Shown piece by piece: positions 27,780-37,716 of a DNA stretch of 64,000 nt (position 1 is its first letter; the number at the start of each line of letters is the position of its first letter). The notes under the pieces were generated by a model. The model made no database searches, was not told the DNA's origin, and was given only the letters and a program-made list of their open reading frames with translations. The position numbers and the translations under genes were made by a program. The stretch lies in the NCBI RefSeq assembly GCF_003259225.1, contig NZ_QHJF01000029.1:37056-101055 (forward strand), written 5' to 3'. The stretch comes from Marinomonas arctica (GTDB taxonomy: Bacteria > Pseudomonadota > Gammaproteobacteria > Pseudomonadales > Marinomonadaceae).

Positions 27780-29963
27780 CTACCCTCTCATCCTAGTGCC
27801 TGAGCGATGAAGAGTATTTTTAGTACGAACAGGTTTAAACGCTCGTTCCTCAAAATACTGTGCCATTAATTTGCCTTTTTTCGTTTCTTTCTTATCCGTT
27901 TCACCTTTTAGCTTATCCAGCGATACTTTAGTCGTATTGATAAAAAACACGGGGATGGTGGTATCGTTATCTTCTGAGTTACCACTAATTTGCCCGACAC
28001 CCACTTCCTTAAAATCAAACAACTCATGGTTTCTTTCCGATTCTGTAAAGTAAGGGAAGCCTTCGCTTTTAGCATTACGATCGCGAATAAACGCCAAAGC
28101 AGACCAGTGTTCAACCATTTGCCCATAACTATTAATACCCCGAGCGTAATTGATCTGTTGACCAGCAGGAAGGTGACTATTCAGTTGGCCTGTGACATCC
28201 AATTCCCCTGTTAATACATCCCAAGGGCTTTGAGGCGGCCACCAGTAGCTGTAATACGCTGGCGGAAGAGGGGTTTTCTCTTCAACATCTTGTGTCGCTA
28301 ATACTTGGTATTGTTCAGGTACTTTCACGCCATCTGGCAAATCCTTCCAAACATAGTTTGTTAGCGACAAAGTGGTGTCTACCTGAGTCGCCTTATTCAC
28401 CTTAGGCTCGCTGAAATTAACCACTTGTACCGTGCAATTGAAAAAGTCAGCTTGCCAAGGACACGCCATACGTTTTGTTAAATCCCCTGGTTCACAACCA
28501 CCGCCTTCACATTCGTCTCGGCTGGGCGATAAACCTTGTTGAGAATAGTCTGCCTTATGATGTTTGACCTGATACGCCATTTCATACAATTTGGAATTTT
28601 GTAAGCTCCAAGTCACTTCAATCCCAGGACACATTGGCAAACCAACACAATTACCAATACTTGCCGCATCCATTTCATTCACATATAAAGTGTCAGCGGT
28701 GCCAAGGGCAAATTTACCTTCTGCCCATTGCTTCAACAAAAACATTTGTGTGGCATCTAAAGCAAGAAACTTCTCAACCACATTGTTTGTCAGATCATAG
28801 GCATTGGCACTTTTAACGGAATTGCTGCCTGAATTCATCGGCATCATTGGTAGTATTTTGCCCTCTTCTGAAGAACTCATAAGAGTCTGTTGTGGCTGAT
28901 CGTAATCACCAATGGTTTTATTATCTAACTGACGGAAGTAATGGTAGTACTTCATTCTATTCGATTTATTCGCATCACTGTTGTCACGATAATCAAACTG
29001 ATAAGAAAAGAAGCCACTCATCGATTGGACATTCGCAACCCATTGATACTGGCTAATACGATGAATAATAGGTTGAATATCACGTTCAAAATTGGCGACA
29101 AAATCATCGTTGAATTCCCCATGGGTATACATTTTTGGAACTAGATCAAAATGACGAACACCTACATCAAAAAACGTGTCATTAAGCGTAGAAATATTCA
29201 CAATTTCAGGCGCAAAATCAGGCGAGCCCACCACCACCCAAGCTTTTATGGTTTTCGCTGCCGAACCATCTTTATAGGTCACAACACAAGTAACAGGGCC
29301 ATCTGAAATATCATCAAACCATTCGTCACCACCACCATAACCTTCAAGATCGGTATTACCACCGGCACGGCCATAACCACCCAGCACAACTAATCGACCT
29401 TTATTATCAGTACGCAATGTTCCTAGGCTTTTAAAATTCTCTCCTTGCAGTACAGGGCCTGGGTAAGACGCTTTCGTATAGTTGCTAGGAATGCTGTCTT
29501 TATCAAACTCAGCACTGTCTAAACAACCAGCCACCGTGCGTGGCCCCAGATCAATAATCAGCTTTTGTCTTTCAGATTCACTTGTCACCGTGGCATTTCG
29601 CCACTCAACTCCGCGGTTTTTGTAGCTATTTTCTTCGCCGTAAAGCAAGTTGCCATTTAGCTCACTAAACGCATACCATGCGGCTTTTTTATTGGCTAAA
29701 TGCACGCTCCATTCAATGCTTTTGACATTACCTGAATCCAAGGTTAATTCATTACCCTCTTCATCGAGCACTTTAAACACTTGGCCCTGACGACGAACAC
29801 GCCCTGCTTCATCTTTAAAATGAATAACGTCCGTTGTTGGCTGCAAATTATCATCATGTTCAAACGGCAAGCCGCCGATTTTAATGGGGTTTAAAACAAA
29901 GTCATTGCCATCCGCATTGCCTAAGCGAGCAACACCAACCGAAGGGTGAATCGAAAGTGACAT
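27780..29963 (-). CDS. lodA: LodA-like CTQ-dependent amino-acid oxidase
   Basis: 727 residues, close to the 726 of M. mediterranea LodA, an L-lysine epsilon-oxidase that releases hydrogen peroxide. The N-terminal SIHPSVGVARLGNA and the ACPWQADFFNC segment are family landmarks. CTQ is made from a Cys and a Trp; Cys510 and Trp575 have the same 65-residue spacing as Cys516-Trp581 in LodA, though Cys501, Trp574 and Trp581 are alternatives. No Sec signal, as in LodA. Substrate (lysine, glycine or other) cannot be read from the sequence. AGGAG box before the ATG; first gene of the pair. Confidence 0.88.
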   Translation of the reverse strand: MSLSIHPSVGVARLGNADGNDFVLNPIKIGGLPFEHDDNLQPTTDVIHFKDEAGRVRRQGQVFKVLDEEGNELTLDSGNVKSIEWSVHLANKKAAWYAFSELNGNLLYGEENSYKNRGVEWRNATVTSESERQKLIIDLGPRTVAGCLDSAEFDKDSIPSNYTKASYPGPVLQGENFKSLGTLRTDNKGRLVVLGGYGRAGGNTDLEGYGGGDEWFDDISDGPVTCVVTYKDGSAAKTIKAWVVVGSPDFAPEIVNISTLNDTFFDVGVRHFDLVPKMYTHGEFNDDFVANFERDIQPIIHRISQYQWVANVQSMSGFFSYQFDYRDNSDANKSNRMKYYHYFRQLDNKTIGDYDQPQQTLMSSSEEGKILPMMPMNSGSNSVKSANAYDLTNNVVEKFLALDATQMFLLKQWAEGKFALGTADTLYVNEMDAASIGNCVGLPMCPGIEVTWSLQNSKLYEMAYQVKHHKADYSQQGLSPSRDECEGGGCEPGDLTKRMACPWQADFFNCTVQVVNFSEPKVNKATQVDTTLSLTNYVWKDLPDGVKVPEQYQVLATQDVEEKTPLPPAYYSYWWPPQSPWDVLTGELDVTGQLNSHLPAGQQINYARGINSYGQMVEHWSALAFIRDRNAKSEGFPYFTESERNHELFDFKEVGVGQISGNSEDNDTTIPVFFINTTKVSLDKLKGETDKKETKKGKLMAQYFEERAFKPVRTKNTLHRSGTRMRG

Positions 29964-30102
29964 ATTGATACTCCTGTTTTGATACTGAAATCCGTCAATG
30001 TCTTAGTTGAGACCATTTCAGTTAAACAGGCAAAAATGCTTTCCACAGTGTCACTTTGGTGTCAGTTGTGATTCAAAGGTGATAAAAGAATAAAACCAGA
30101 TA

Positions 30103-31332
30103 TTAAGCGGAACCCTCTACTCTATCCTGTAAAGCTTGGCTTAAATGCTTAGGTTCGACCGACGTTAGCGTAACAGAGTCGCATTGCTGAAATTGGCTAA
30201 ATGACTTGATGGCGTCCACAAAGGCGTTAATGACTAGATCTTCATCAAAATGCTGTGTTTCCATCTGTGTCTCTAGGTACAGAGATTTGATTTCTAGGCG
30301 GCGTTCTTTGCGATGGGCTTTGCAATCCATGCGACCGATGAACTCTCCACGAAACAATAGCGGTAGGCAGAAATAACCATACTGACGTTTTGGCTCTGGT
30401 ACATAACATTCGATCTGATAATCATAGTGAAACAGGCTTTTGAGTCGATCACGCTGGATAACGCTGTTATCAAAAGGTGAAAGAATCAATAAACGCTTGT
30501 TGAGACCCGGCAAGCGAGCTTCTAATGCACCGGGTTCAATAAAGTATATCTCACCATTGTTTAGCACGACTTGCTCTAACAAGCCTTGCGCCAAGCGTTC
30601 ATCGACTAGGCTTTTCACCGCTTGACGTAATCCGGTATTACGGCGCAAATAGGTCAGCCCTTTTAGCGAAGCAAGACCATGACAACGCAATTGTTGATCA
30701 ACCAAATGCGCTGCAAATTCATCCATAGTGGGGGCTGTTGAATTGATATGAGAAGGCAATACTCGCTCGGTTAGATCATAGCTTTTCTGAAAGCCTTCAC
30801 GATTACAGACCATGAGATCCCCTTGCATATAAAGCTGCTCAAGGGCCTTTTTCGCAGGTTTCCAGTCCCACCAGCCTGCTCCCTTATTACTGGATTTGGT
30901 TTCGATATCTCGGGAACGTAACGGTCCGTTAGAAGTAACACGAGCCAACAGCTCTGCCATTAGTTTTTCATCTGGATCTTTGTACCAATGGGTTTGGCCG
31001 CTTTTAATCGCATGTTTGTAAGGCAAAGAAAAACGAAAATCGTCTATAGGCAAAAACGCCGCCGCATGTGACCAATACTCAAAAATATCCCCATCCAGAA
31101 ACATTTGATTGGTCATCGCTGGTTCAAACTTGGGTACTCTAGAATGCAGCACATGATGATGCGCCCGCTCCACCACAGAAATAGTATCGATCTGCACGTA
31201 ACCTAAATGACTCACCGCCTTACGCGCACCAGCCAAACCACTGCCAAACGGACTCGCCTGCAACAAACCTTGGGACGTCAAAGCAAGGCGACGAAGACGA
31301 GCTAGATCTTTGGGGGATTTAAGTTTGATCAT
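30103..31332 (-). CDS. ycaQ: YcaQ/AlkX-type winged-helix DNA glycosylase
   Basis: 409 residues, HTH_42 superfamily. Family members unhook interstrand crosslinks and remove alkylated bases. Seen: LALTSQGLL, the GYVQIDTISVVERAHHHVLH core with the catalytic QxD triplet (Gln-Ile-Asp), and FEYWSHAAAFLP. The QxD form marks the YcaQ branch rather than the AlkZ branch (QxQ). Stands 16 bases after the EAL gene in the same direction but is probably unrelated in function. Confidence 0.85.
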   Translation of the reverse strand: MIKLKSPKDLARLRRLALTSQGLLQASPFGSGLAGARKAVSHLGYVQIDTISVVERAHHHVLHSRVPKFEPAMTNQMFLDGDIFEYWSHAAAFLPIDDFRFSLPYKHAIKSGQTHWYKDPDEKLMAELLARVTSNGPLRSRDIETKSSNKGAGWWDWKPAKKALEQLYMQGDLMVCNREGFQKSYDLTERVLPSHINSTAPTMDEFAAHLVDQQLRCHGLASLKGLTYLRRNTGLRQAVKSLVDERLAQGLLEQVVLNNGEIYFIEPGALEARLPGLNKRLLILSPFDNSVIQRDRLKSLFHYDYQIECYVPEPKRQYGYFCLPLLFRGEFIGRMDCKAHRKERRLEIKSLYLETQMETQHFDEDLVINAFVDAIKSFSQFQQCDSVTLTSVEPKHLSQALQDRVEGSA

Positions 31333-31348
31333 GATTAATAAATCTTCT

Positions 31349-32749
31349 TTACATCAATGCATCTGGATGTAGACGAATGTAGCCTGTCGCCACTCGGCCT
31401 TCAATTAGGTCATTAAGCTCAGAGATCGGCAATGGATGACTGAATAAAAACCCCTGATAGGACTGACAACCGATCGAACGCAGCGCCGCTAGCTGCTTTT
31501 CGTTTTCAACGCCCTCTGCAATGACCGCCAAGTTTAGATCTCGACCCAGACTAATAATCGTATTAGCAATAGACAAACTGCGTTGATCAGACATCAAGTC
31601 ACTGACAAAAGATTTATCAATTTTGAGTTGATCTAAAGGCAAACGTTTGAGTAAATTTAGCGAAGAAAAACCCGTTCCAAAGTCGTCTAATGACCATGTC
31701 ACGCCAATGTTTTTCAAGGCATTCATTTTTTTAATCACAACATCCATATCATCAGCCAATGCCGTTTCAGTCAGTTCCAGCTTGAGTTTGGATGGCGTAG
31801 CGCCGCTTAATAATAGAATCGTCTTAACCTCTTGAACAAAGTCTGGCTGACGGAATTGTGTGGCACTAACATTGACCGAGACAGTCAAATGACTTGTTAA
31901 CTCAGATCGCTCCCATTCCGCCAACTGTGCACAAGCCGTACGCAACCCCCACGCTCCAATAGGAATGATAAGTCCTGTCTCTTCGGCAAGCGGAATAAAC
32001 TCTAATGGTGAAACGCTACCCTTTACTGGATGCTGCCAACGAATCAAGGCCTCTACACCGGATAGACGACCAGTGATATCAACCTGAGGCTGATAATGAA
32101 AATAATACTCCCCGCGCGCAATTGCCAAACGCATATCACTTTCCAAGGTACTACGTGCTTTCATATCCGACTGCATCATGACGATAACAATACTAGCACC
32201 GACTACTCCGGTAATATGATTTACCCAGACGCCAACCAAACGTCCCTCAATGGGAGCAGCCAAATCAGATGAGGCAATTGGCATAACGTTAAGAGCGACA
32301 GCGAGAAATAGAACCAAACCAATAGACGGCAATATAAAACGTAGATAAATCCCTTCTCGATGAAACACAAGAAAACTGGCTGCAATAACTGGTAGAAAAT
32401 TCATATGAACAGAACGAGGAATATCACGCACAGGTATATCGCCTAAAGAGGCAAGGGCTACCATAAAAAAAAGAGCATGACACATAATAATTGCAGCGCA
32501 ACGCAGATAATTAAGAACAGCTAATATGAGTATTATGGAACCGATCATCACCAAAATAAGGTTAATAGAGAAATGTGGTAAATCCCCTCTATTCAGATAG
32601 TATAAGCCCCAAACGATACTACAAATGACTGTCGCAAAACCACCAAACAGAGTGAGATTCTTCACTCTTTTATTATGGCGGCCAATAGGCGTCCATCTAG
32701 AAATGTCATCTTTCGCGAGACGAAAGAGCTTACTGCATCGACTTCTCAA
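31349..32749 (-). CDS. Membrane-anchored EAL-domain c-di-GMP phosphodiesterase
   Basis: 466 residues. Residues about 30-195 hold six or so hydrophobic helices (membrane sensor of unrecognised type); about 210-455 is an EAL domain with all catalytic landmarks: EALIRW, KLELTET, DDFGTGFSS, KIDKSFV, AEGVEN and QGFLFSHP. No GGDEF domain. It should hydrolyse c-di-GMP at the inner membrane. The start is a TTG at 32749 with an AAAGGA box 7 bases upstream; no in-frame ATG precedes the membrane region. Confidence 0.85.
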   Translation of the reverse strand: MRSRCSKLFRLAKDDISRWTPIGRHNKRVKNLTLFGGFATVICSIVWGLYYLNRGDLPHFSINLILVMIGSIILILAVLNYLRCAAIIMCHALFFMVALASLGDIPVRDIPRSVHMNFLPVIAASFLVFHREGIYLRFILPSIGLVLFLAVALNVMPIASSDLAAPIEGRLVGVWVNHITGVVGASIVIVMMQSDMKARSTLESDMRLAIARGEYYFHYQPQVDITGRLSGVEALIRWQHPVKGSVSPLEFIPLAEETGLIIPIGAWGLRTACAQLAEWERSELTSHLTVSVNVSATQFRQPDFVQEVKTILLLSGATPSKLKLELTETALADDMDVVIKKMNALKNIGVTWSLDDFGTGFSSLNLLKRLPLDQLKIDKSFVSDLMSDQRSLSIANTIISLGRDLNLAVIAEGVENEKQLAALRSIGCQSYQGFLFSHPLPISELNDLIEGRVATGYIRLHPDALM

Positions 32750-32809
32750 ACAAAGATCCTTTTAGATTAAATAACCATTGAAAACTTACTATTTATAAGC
32801 CCTCGTATA

Positions 32810-33130
32810 TCAATCCAATGCCAGAGAAGTTTGCAGATAGTCATCACTGACTTCAAGCTCATAAACTGTTTTTGATTGAACTAGGCAGTTACGCATTTCA
32901 TTACGTGCACGTTGGTAGGATTCATCGTTAAGATCGCTAATTTTTTCCCATTGCTGTCGACTTGGCCATTGGGCATAACCCACCAAAATATTGGGTTTAT
33001 CTGACGTATGAAGTCTTGAACCAAAACTACCGCAGCTTTTATAAATTGCTTTTGTGACGTCAAGCCATGCGTTACGAAAAGACGCTTCCGTACCTTCTTT
33101 GATTTCAAATTCATAAACGGCAATAAACAT
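32810..33130 (-). CDS. Antibiotic-biosynthesis-monooxygenase-like (ABM) small protein
   Basis: 106 residues from the ATG at 33130 (AGGGAG box 6 bases before). Ferredoxin-like ABM fold: FIAVYEFEIKEGTEASFRNAW, then SRLHTSDKPNILVGYAQWPS and a C-terminal strand. Family members range from heme or quinone oxygenases to proteins of unknown role; no function can be assigned. Confidence 0.65.
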   Translation of the reverse strand: MFIAVYEFEIKEGTEASFRNAWLDVTKAIYKSCGSFGSRLHTSDKPNILVGYAQWPSRQQWEKISDLNDESYQRARNEMRNCLVQSKTVYELEVSDDYLQTSLALD

Positions 33131-33358
33131 CCTTTTCTCCCTGATTGCTGACAATCGCTATAACGTTTATGCTTAAAAGTAGCTTTATAAATCATAACAA
33201 ATCTTAACGAATTGTTACATTATAGATTCGCCTAGCTCGGACATGATGTAAGCCTAAAATTACCTTAAACTATTCAACGCGACGGTTACTTTAGTGCTCA
33301 CTCTAAACCCTGATTTGATTGTGTCGTATGCTTTAACACGCCACTAAAGATGTGTCAC

Positions 33359-33790
33359 TCAAAGCAACGCTTTCAACCGACTAGAAATTGGATGATTGTC
33401 ATTGAGCTGCAGCAAATCCCACAAGTTACCGTATAGATCTTCAAATACCGCCACTGTACCGTATTCCTGCTCAGTAGGTGGTCGAACAAAATGAATGCCT
33501 TCAGCAAGCATGCACTCATAGTCTCGCCAGAAATCATCCGTGTTTAAAAACAAAAAGACACGACCACCTGTTTGATTACCGATAAAATCAAACTGCTCAG
33601 GTTTAGATGCTTTCGCTAGTAATAAGGTCACGCCCTTTGAACCTGGTGGAGACACGACGACCCAACGCTTGTCTTGCTCAGGCTGATAGGTATCTTCAAG
33701 CAACTCAAATTTGAGTTTATTAACATAAAAATCAATGGCTTCATCGTAGTCTCGAACCACTAAAGCAATATGCACAATGTCTTGTTTCAT
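33359..33790 (-). CDS. VOC-superfamily (glyoxalase/bleomycin-resistance fold) protein
   Basis: About 143 residues from ATG 33790; an in-frame ATG at 33799 is equally possible, and longer forms lack a ribosome site. Paired beta-alpha-beta-beta-beta modules: HIALVVRDYDEAIDFYVNKL first, FLFLNTDDFWRDYECMLAEG second, closing AVFEDLYGNLWDLLQL with a metal-ligand-type Glu. Substrate unknown. Confidence 0.75.
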   Translation of the reverse strand: MKQDIVHIALVVRDYDEAIDFYVNKLKFELLEDTYQPEQDKRWVVVSPPGSKGVTLLLAKASKPEQFDFIGNQTGGRVFLFLNTDDFWRDYECMLAEGIHFVRPPTEQEYGTVAVFEDLYGNLWDLLQLNDNHPISSRLKALL

Positions 33791-34057
33791 GCTTTCCATT
33801 CTCGTTTCAATAATAGTAATAACGAGTACTATAGCGGTTGGATTGCTAAAAGTAAGCTGCGAGGAAGGGCTAACGCTCATTTACCAGCTCGGTTGCCAAC
33901 AAAGATCAACCTATGCCGTATCAGGTGTAAAACACTACAGGTAGAGCGGCAACGCAAAACCACTTAACCCAAAATAACAGCCATTATCACAAATGCCGAT
34001 TTGAACTGAGATCACCACGCGTTGGCAGTCACTTTGATACATTTGTTATACAAAACC

Positions 34058-34711
34058 TTATACTAGGTTATTTTTAAAAACGTTAAAAAGATCAATCATG
34101 TCATTTTTAGCATTTAGTGAATGAGTCAAAACTTCTACAGCCCATAAAGATTCAAAGGTTTTTTGATTATACTGAAATTCATTAAACTTGATGCCTGACC
34201 TACTATTTACGAAATCTATACTCGCTGTTAACTCGACCAGATCTCTATGTTTTATAGTATTTACAAATGCATTTATATATAAATATGATTCAGTTTCAAT
34301 AATTGAAGATAAAGCCGACTTAAAGCGACCATCTTTTAATTTTTCTTTCACCTTGCCAATTGAACAGTCATTAACTCGTATTTTACCATTCAAAAAAATC
34401 TTATTAATTAGATGAGAAAATATGTCATACAAAGCTCTTGAATTATATATTGCTGATTGTATATGTGCTTGAATTGACAGCTTATCGAAGTAGATTTCCT
34501 CAGAGGGTTGAAATACAAGCTCCATTGCTTCTCGACTAGATTTAGGCTCATTTTTTTTAATCAGTCGATAGGCTTCTGATTTGTGATATTCATAAATATC
34601 GATTGTTTTACTCATAGATCTAATATTGTTGATACAACTAGGTAGATCTACATCTATACCTTTAACGAGTTCTTTGAAATCTTCTTCTTTAATAATTTGC
34701 CACCTTTTCAT
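34058..34711 (-). CDS. Orphan AT-rich protein, possibly HEPN-like
   Basis: 217 residues, not recognised. Strikingly AT-rich compared with its neighbours, with many Lys, Ile, Asn and Ser, and predicted all-helical. Two segments recall HEPN-type helical bundles: NSRALYDIFSHLINKIF (about 90-106) and NTIKHRDLVELTASI (about 149-163), the latter with an Asn/Lys-His pair. This is a weak resemblance. The composition suggests recent transfer. The start follows no strong Shine-Dalgarno (TAAAGCGTT). It stands alone between spacers. Confidence 0.6.
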   Translation of the reverse strand: MKRWQIIKEEDFKELVKGIDVDLPSCINNIRSMSKTIDIYEYHKSEAYRLIKKNEPKSSREAMELVFQPSEEIYFDKLSIQAHIQSAIYNSRALYDIFSHLINKIFLNGKIRVNDCSIGKVKEKLKDGRFKSALSSIIETESYLYINAFVNTIKHRDLVELTASIDFVNSRSGIKFNEFQYNQKTFESLWAVEVLTHSLNAKNDMIDLFNVFKNNLV

Positions 34712-35143
34712 AACGCTTTAATGGTATGCATACGTGTTTAGAGATTTTTAAAAACCTCTCAATATTTTTCAACCAATTGAAAAATAAGTATTTTATTGAT
34801 CTATTTACAAGACCAATACCTGAAAATCGAGCATGCCTGTTTTGTCTTTTATCCATTAATACTAAAAGACTTTCTGGCTTACTGCCAACACAATCCCGCT
34901 AGATAGTAATTATTTTTTAGACAATCCGTTCCAGAAATCGATACTTGTAAAAATCAACAATGCATCCATACAATTTTTGGATTAACCACAGGGTGATGCT
35001 GGTTGTGTGGCATATTTGTTGTTGGGCTAAAGCAGCCACCTACAGGTGAAAGCGGCGCTTTCAATGGCAGATTACGGTCGTTCCTCCCTCATACAGCCCT
35101 ACAAGGGATGAAGACCGTCGCAGAAAGCGCAACTTATTTCTGT
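34712..35143. repeat. 432-bp spacer with a REP-like element
   Basis: The first 250 bases are AT-rich with no gene. 35021-35044 read in reverse gives GTAGGTGGCTGCTTTAGCCC, 19 of 23 like the left arm of the element at 10625. 35069-35104 in reverse gives GTAGGGCTGTATGAGGGAGG followed by AACGACCGTAATC, matching 45196-45234. The two units are head to head, as in BIME-type clusters. It lies just after the glgP stop. Confidence 0.6.
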
Positions 35144-37624
35144 TTACACTGGGTACGCGGGCAGTGTCCAAATCTCGTCGGCGTATTCTTGTATGGTGCG
35201 ATCCGATGAGAATTTCCCCATGCGCGCGGTGTTTAACACGGCCATGCGAGCCCAACGAGGTTTATCTTGGTAAGCGTCTGATACTTGCTGTTGGCAGTCC
35301 ATATAAGCACGATAATCGGCCATGACTTTATAAGGATCGCCCCCTTGAAGTAGGCTGTTTCGAATACTGTCAAAAGCATGAGGGTCGTTTGGCGAAAAAT
35401 GGCCCGAGCAGAGCCAGTCTAATGCCCCTTTTAGCTCTTCATCTTGCTGATAATACCGGTAAGGGTTATAGCCTTTATGATCTAACGCCCGCACTTGGTC
35501 GACGTTTAAACCAAATATAAAAATATTGTCGGGGCCGACTTCCTCAAGTATTTCCACATTAGCGCCGTCCATGGTCCCTATGGTAATCGCACCATTTAAT
35601 GCCAACTTCATGTTGCCAGTACCAGACGCTTCTTTGCCTGCGGTGGATATTTGCTCAGACAAATCCGCCGCCGGAATAATGTGTGACGCCAAGGAAACAC
35701 GGTAATTAGACAAAAAGGCGACTTTCAATTTCCCCTTAATACGAGGGTCATTATTAATCACTTTTGCCACACTATTAATGGCGTAAATAATATCTTTTGC
35801 CAACGCATAACCCGGTGCTGCTTTCGCGCCAAAAATAAACACTCTTGGCACCGTGTTACTTTCTGGATGATTTAATAAACGATGGTATAAGGTCAGAATA
35901 TTTAATAGGGTTAGATGCTGGCGCTTGTATTCATGCAAGCGTTTGATCTGCACATCAAACAAGGCAAATGGGTCCACATCGATGTCGCATTCTTTTTTAA
36001 TGATCTTCGCAAGATGTACTTTATTTTGATGCTTGACCGCCATGAAGTCGTCTAAAAAGGCGTTATCATCCAAGAAGCTTTCTAATGTACGCAAGTGTTC
36101 TAAATTCTTTGGCCAATCTCTATCAATGCCATATCGTTCGAAAAGTTGTACCAACCCGGGATTGCAACCTAATAACCAACGACGGGGTGTGATGCCATTG
36201 GTTTTGTTGGTAAATTTTCCCGGATAAAGCTGGTCAAAATGCGGGAAAAGTTCACTCTTCAGCAGTTGAGAATGCAGCGCCGCCACACCATTGACCTTAT
36301 GGCTGGCAATCACCGCTAAATGCGCCATACGGATCATTTTATGCTCGCCTTCTTCAATGATAGACAAGGCACGGCATATATCATCGCGGCCCGGCCAGCG
36401 CTGAGCCACTTCACCCATAAAACGATGATTAATCTCATAGATAAGCTGCAGATGTCGCGGTAGCACTTTTTCAAATAGCCCAACGCTCCATTTTTCGAGC
36501 GCCTCAGGCAATAAGGTGTGATTGGTATACGCAAAGGTACGGGTGACAATATCCCAGGTGCTGTCCCAACTAAGGTGTTTGTCATCCAACAGTACTCGAG
36601 TCAATTCTACTATGGCGATGGCGGGGTGCGTATCGTTCAATTGAATCACCGCTTTGTCAGGCAACTTAGTCCAATCCGAGTTCATTTTTTCAAAGCGGCG
36701 TAAAATATCGGCCAAAGAACACGCCACAAAAAAGTACTGTTGCACCAAACGCAGCTCTTTACCGTTAGCATTTTGATCGTTGGGATACAATACTTTAGAA
36801 ATCGTCTCGCCCATGGCTTTAGAACGAACCGCTTCAACATAATCGCCTTTGTTAAATTCTTCTAAATCAAAATCTTCCGTGGAATGAGAAGACCATAAAC
36901 GTAAGAAATTCACGGTTTTGGTATCATAACCGGCAACGGGGATATCAAATGGCACGCCCATCACACTACGGGTGTCGACCCATACAGGACGACTGTTACC
37001 CGCGCTGTCATACACCGTTTCTACACGGCCATAATATTGAATCGTCTGGGAATATTCAGGGCGAATAATGTCCCATGGCGTCCCGTATTTAATCCAAGTA
37101 TCTGGGTGTTCTACTTGCCTGCCCTGCAAGAATTCTTGTTTGAACAAACCAAATTCGTAATAAATACCATAACCAATTGCGGGCAAATCGAGGGTCGCTA
37201 ACGAGTCTAAAAAGCAAGCCGCCAATCGGCCAAGTCCGCCGTTGCCCAAGCCCATGTCCATTTCTTCGTCACAGATCTGTTCCCAGTCTAAACCCAGCTC
37301 TTCAATGGCTTGTTTCGCGGCGTCATATACACCGATATTATGGGCGTTATTGATCAACATACGCCCCATCAGATATTCCATCGATAAGTAATAAACACGG
37401 CGTACATTGTCGCTATTATGAGCGATTTGCGTCATCGACATGTCATCGGTAATGCGGTCACGAATGGCTAAGGATAAGGCCAACCACCAATCCCTAGGAG
37501 TAGCCTGCTGAGGTAAATGCACCAAGGTATAGCGTAAATGGTGCAAAATACTCTCTTTCATACTTTGACGCGAAGCAACACCATGAAAAGCACCATCGGG
37601 GATTAAATCCGTCGTTAAAGACAT
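35144..37624 (-). CDS. glgP: Glycogen/maltodextrin phosphorylase
   Basis: 826 residues, full length. Releases glucose 1-phosphate from alpha-1,4-glucans with pyridoxal phosphate. Seen: the N-terminal [11 protein letters not shown] and [15 protein letters not shown], the catalytic-site region [10 protein letters not shown], and the PLP-lysine motif [14 protein letters not shown] with [11 protein letters not shown]. No other glycogen genes are nearby; the upstream kinase/phosphatase gene reads the same way with a 92-base gap, so this is probably a separate unit. Confidence 0.95.
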   Translation of the reverse strand: MSLTTDLIPDGAFHGVASRQSMKESILHHLRYTLVHLPQQATPRDWWLALSLAIRDRITDDMSMTQIAHNSDNVRRVYYLSMEYLMGRMLINNAHNIGVYDAAKQAIEELGLDWEQICDEEMDMGLGNGGLGRLAACFLDSLATLDLPAIGYGIYYEFGLFKQEFLQGRQVEHPDTWIKYGTPWDIIRPEYSQTIQYYGRVETVYDSAGNSRPVWVDTRSVMGVPFDIPVAGYDTKTVNFLRLWSSHSTEDFDLEEFNKGDYVEAVRSKAMGETISKVLYPNDQNANGKELRLVQQYFFVACSLADILRRFEKMNSDWTKLPDKAVIQLNDTHPAIAIVELTRVLLDDKHLSWDSTWDIVTRTFAYTNHTLLPEALEKWSVGLFEKVLPRHLQLIYEINHRFMGEVAQRWPGRDDICRALSIIEEGEHKMIRMAHLAVIASHKVNGVAALHSQLLKSELFPHFDQLYPGKFTNKTNGITPRRWLLGCNPGLVQLFERYGIDRDWPKNLEHLRTLESFLDDNAFLDDFMAVKHQNKVHLAKIIKKECDIDVDPFALFDVQIKRLHEYKRQHLTLLNILTLYHRLLNHPESNTVPRVFIFGAKAAPGYALAKDIIYAINSVAKVINNDPRIKGKLKVAFLSNYRVSLASHIIPAADLSEQISTAGKEASGTGNMKLALNGAITIGTMDGANVEILEEVGPDNIFIFGLNVDQVRALDHKGYNPYRYYQQDEELKGALDWLCSGHFSPNDPHAFDSIRNSLLQGGDPYKVMADYRAYMDCQQQVSDAYQDKPRWARMAVLNTARMGKFSSDRTIQEYADEIWTLPAYPV

Positions 37625-37716
37625 AGCCTGTCACCTCATATTTACGTTAGACCATCAGTGTAGCGCCTGAATTGAGACAATAAATGTTTTCTTTTAAAAA
37701 AGCGTCATGTGAAAAA

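Noticed and set aside
27871..29144. Several plus-strand reading frames of 60-74 codons inside the lodA-like gene
   Set aside because: They lie fully opposite a long, well-conserved coding sequence and show no family features or ribosome sites.
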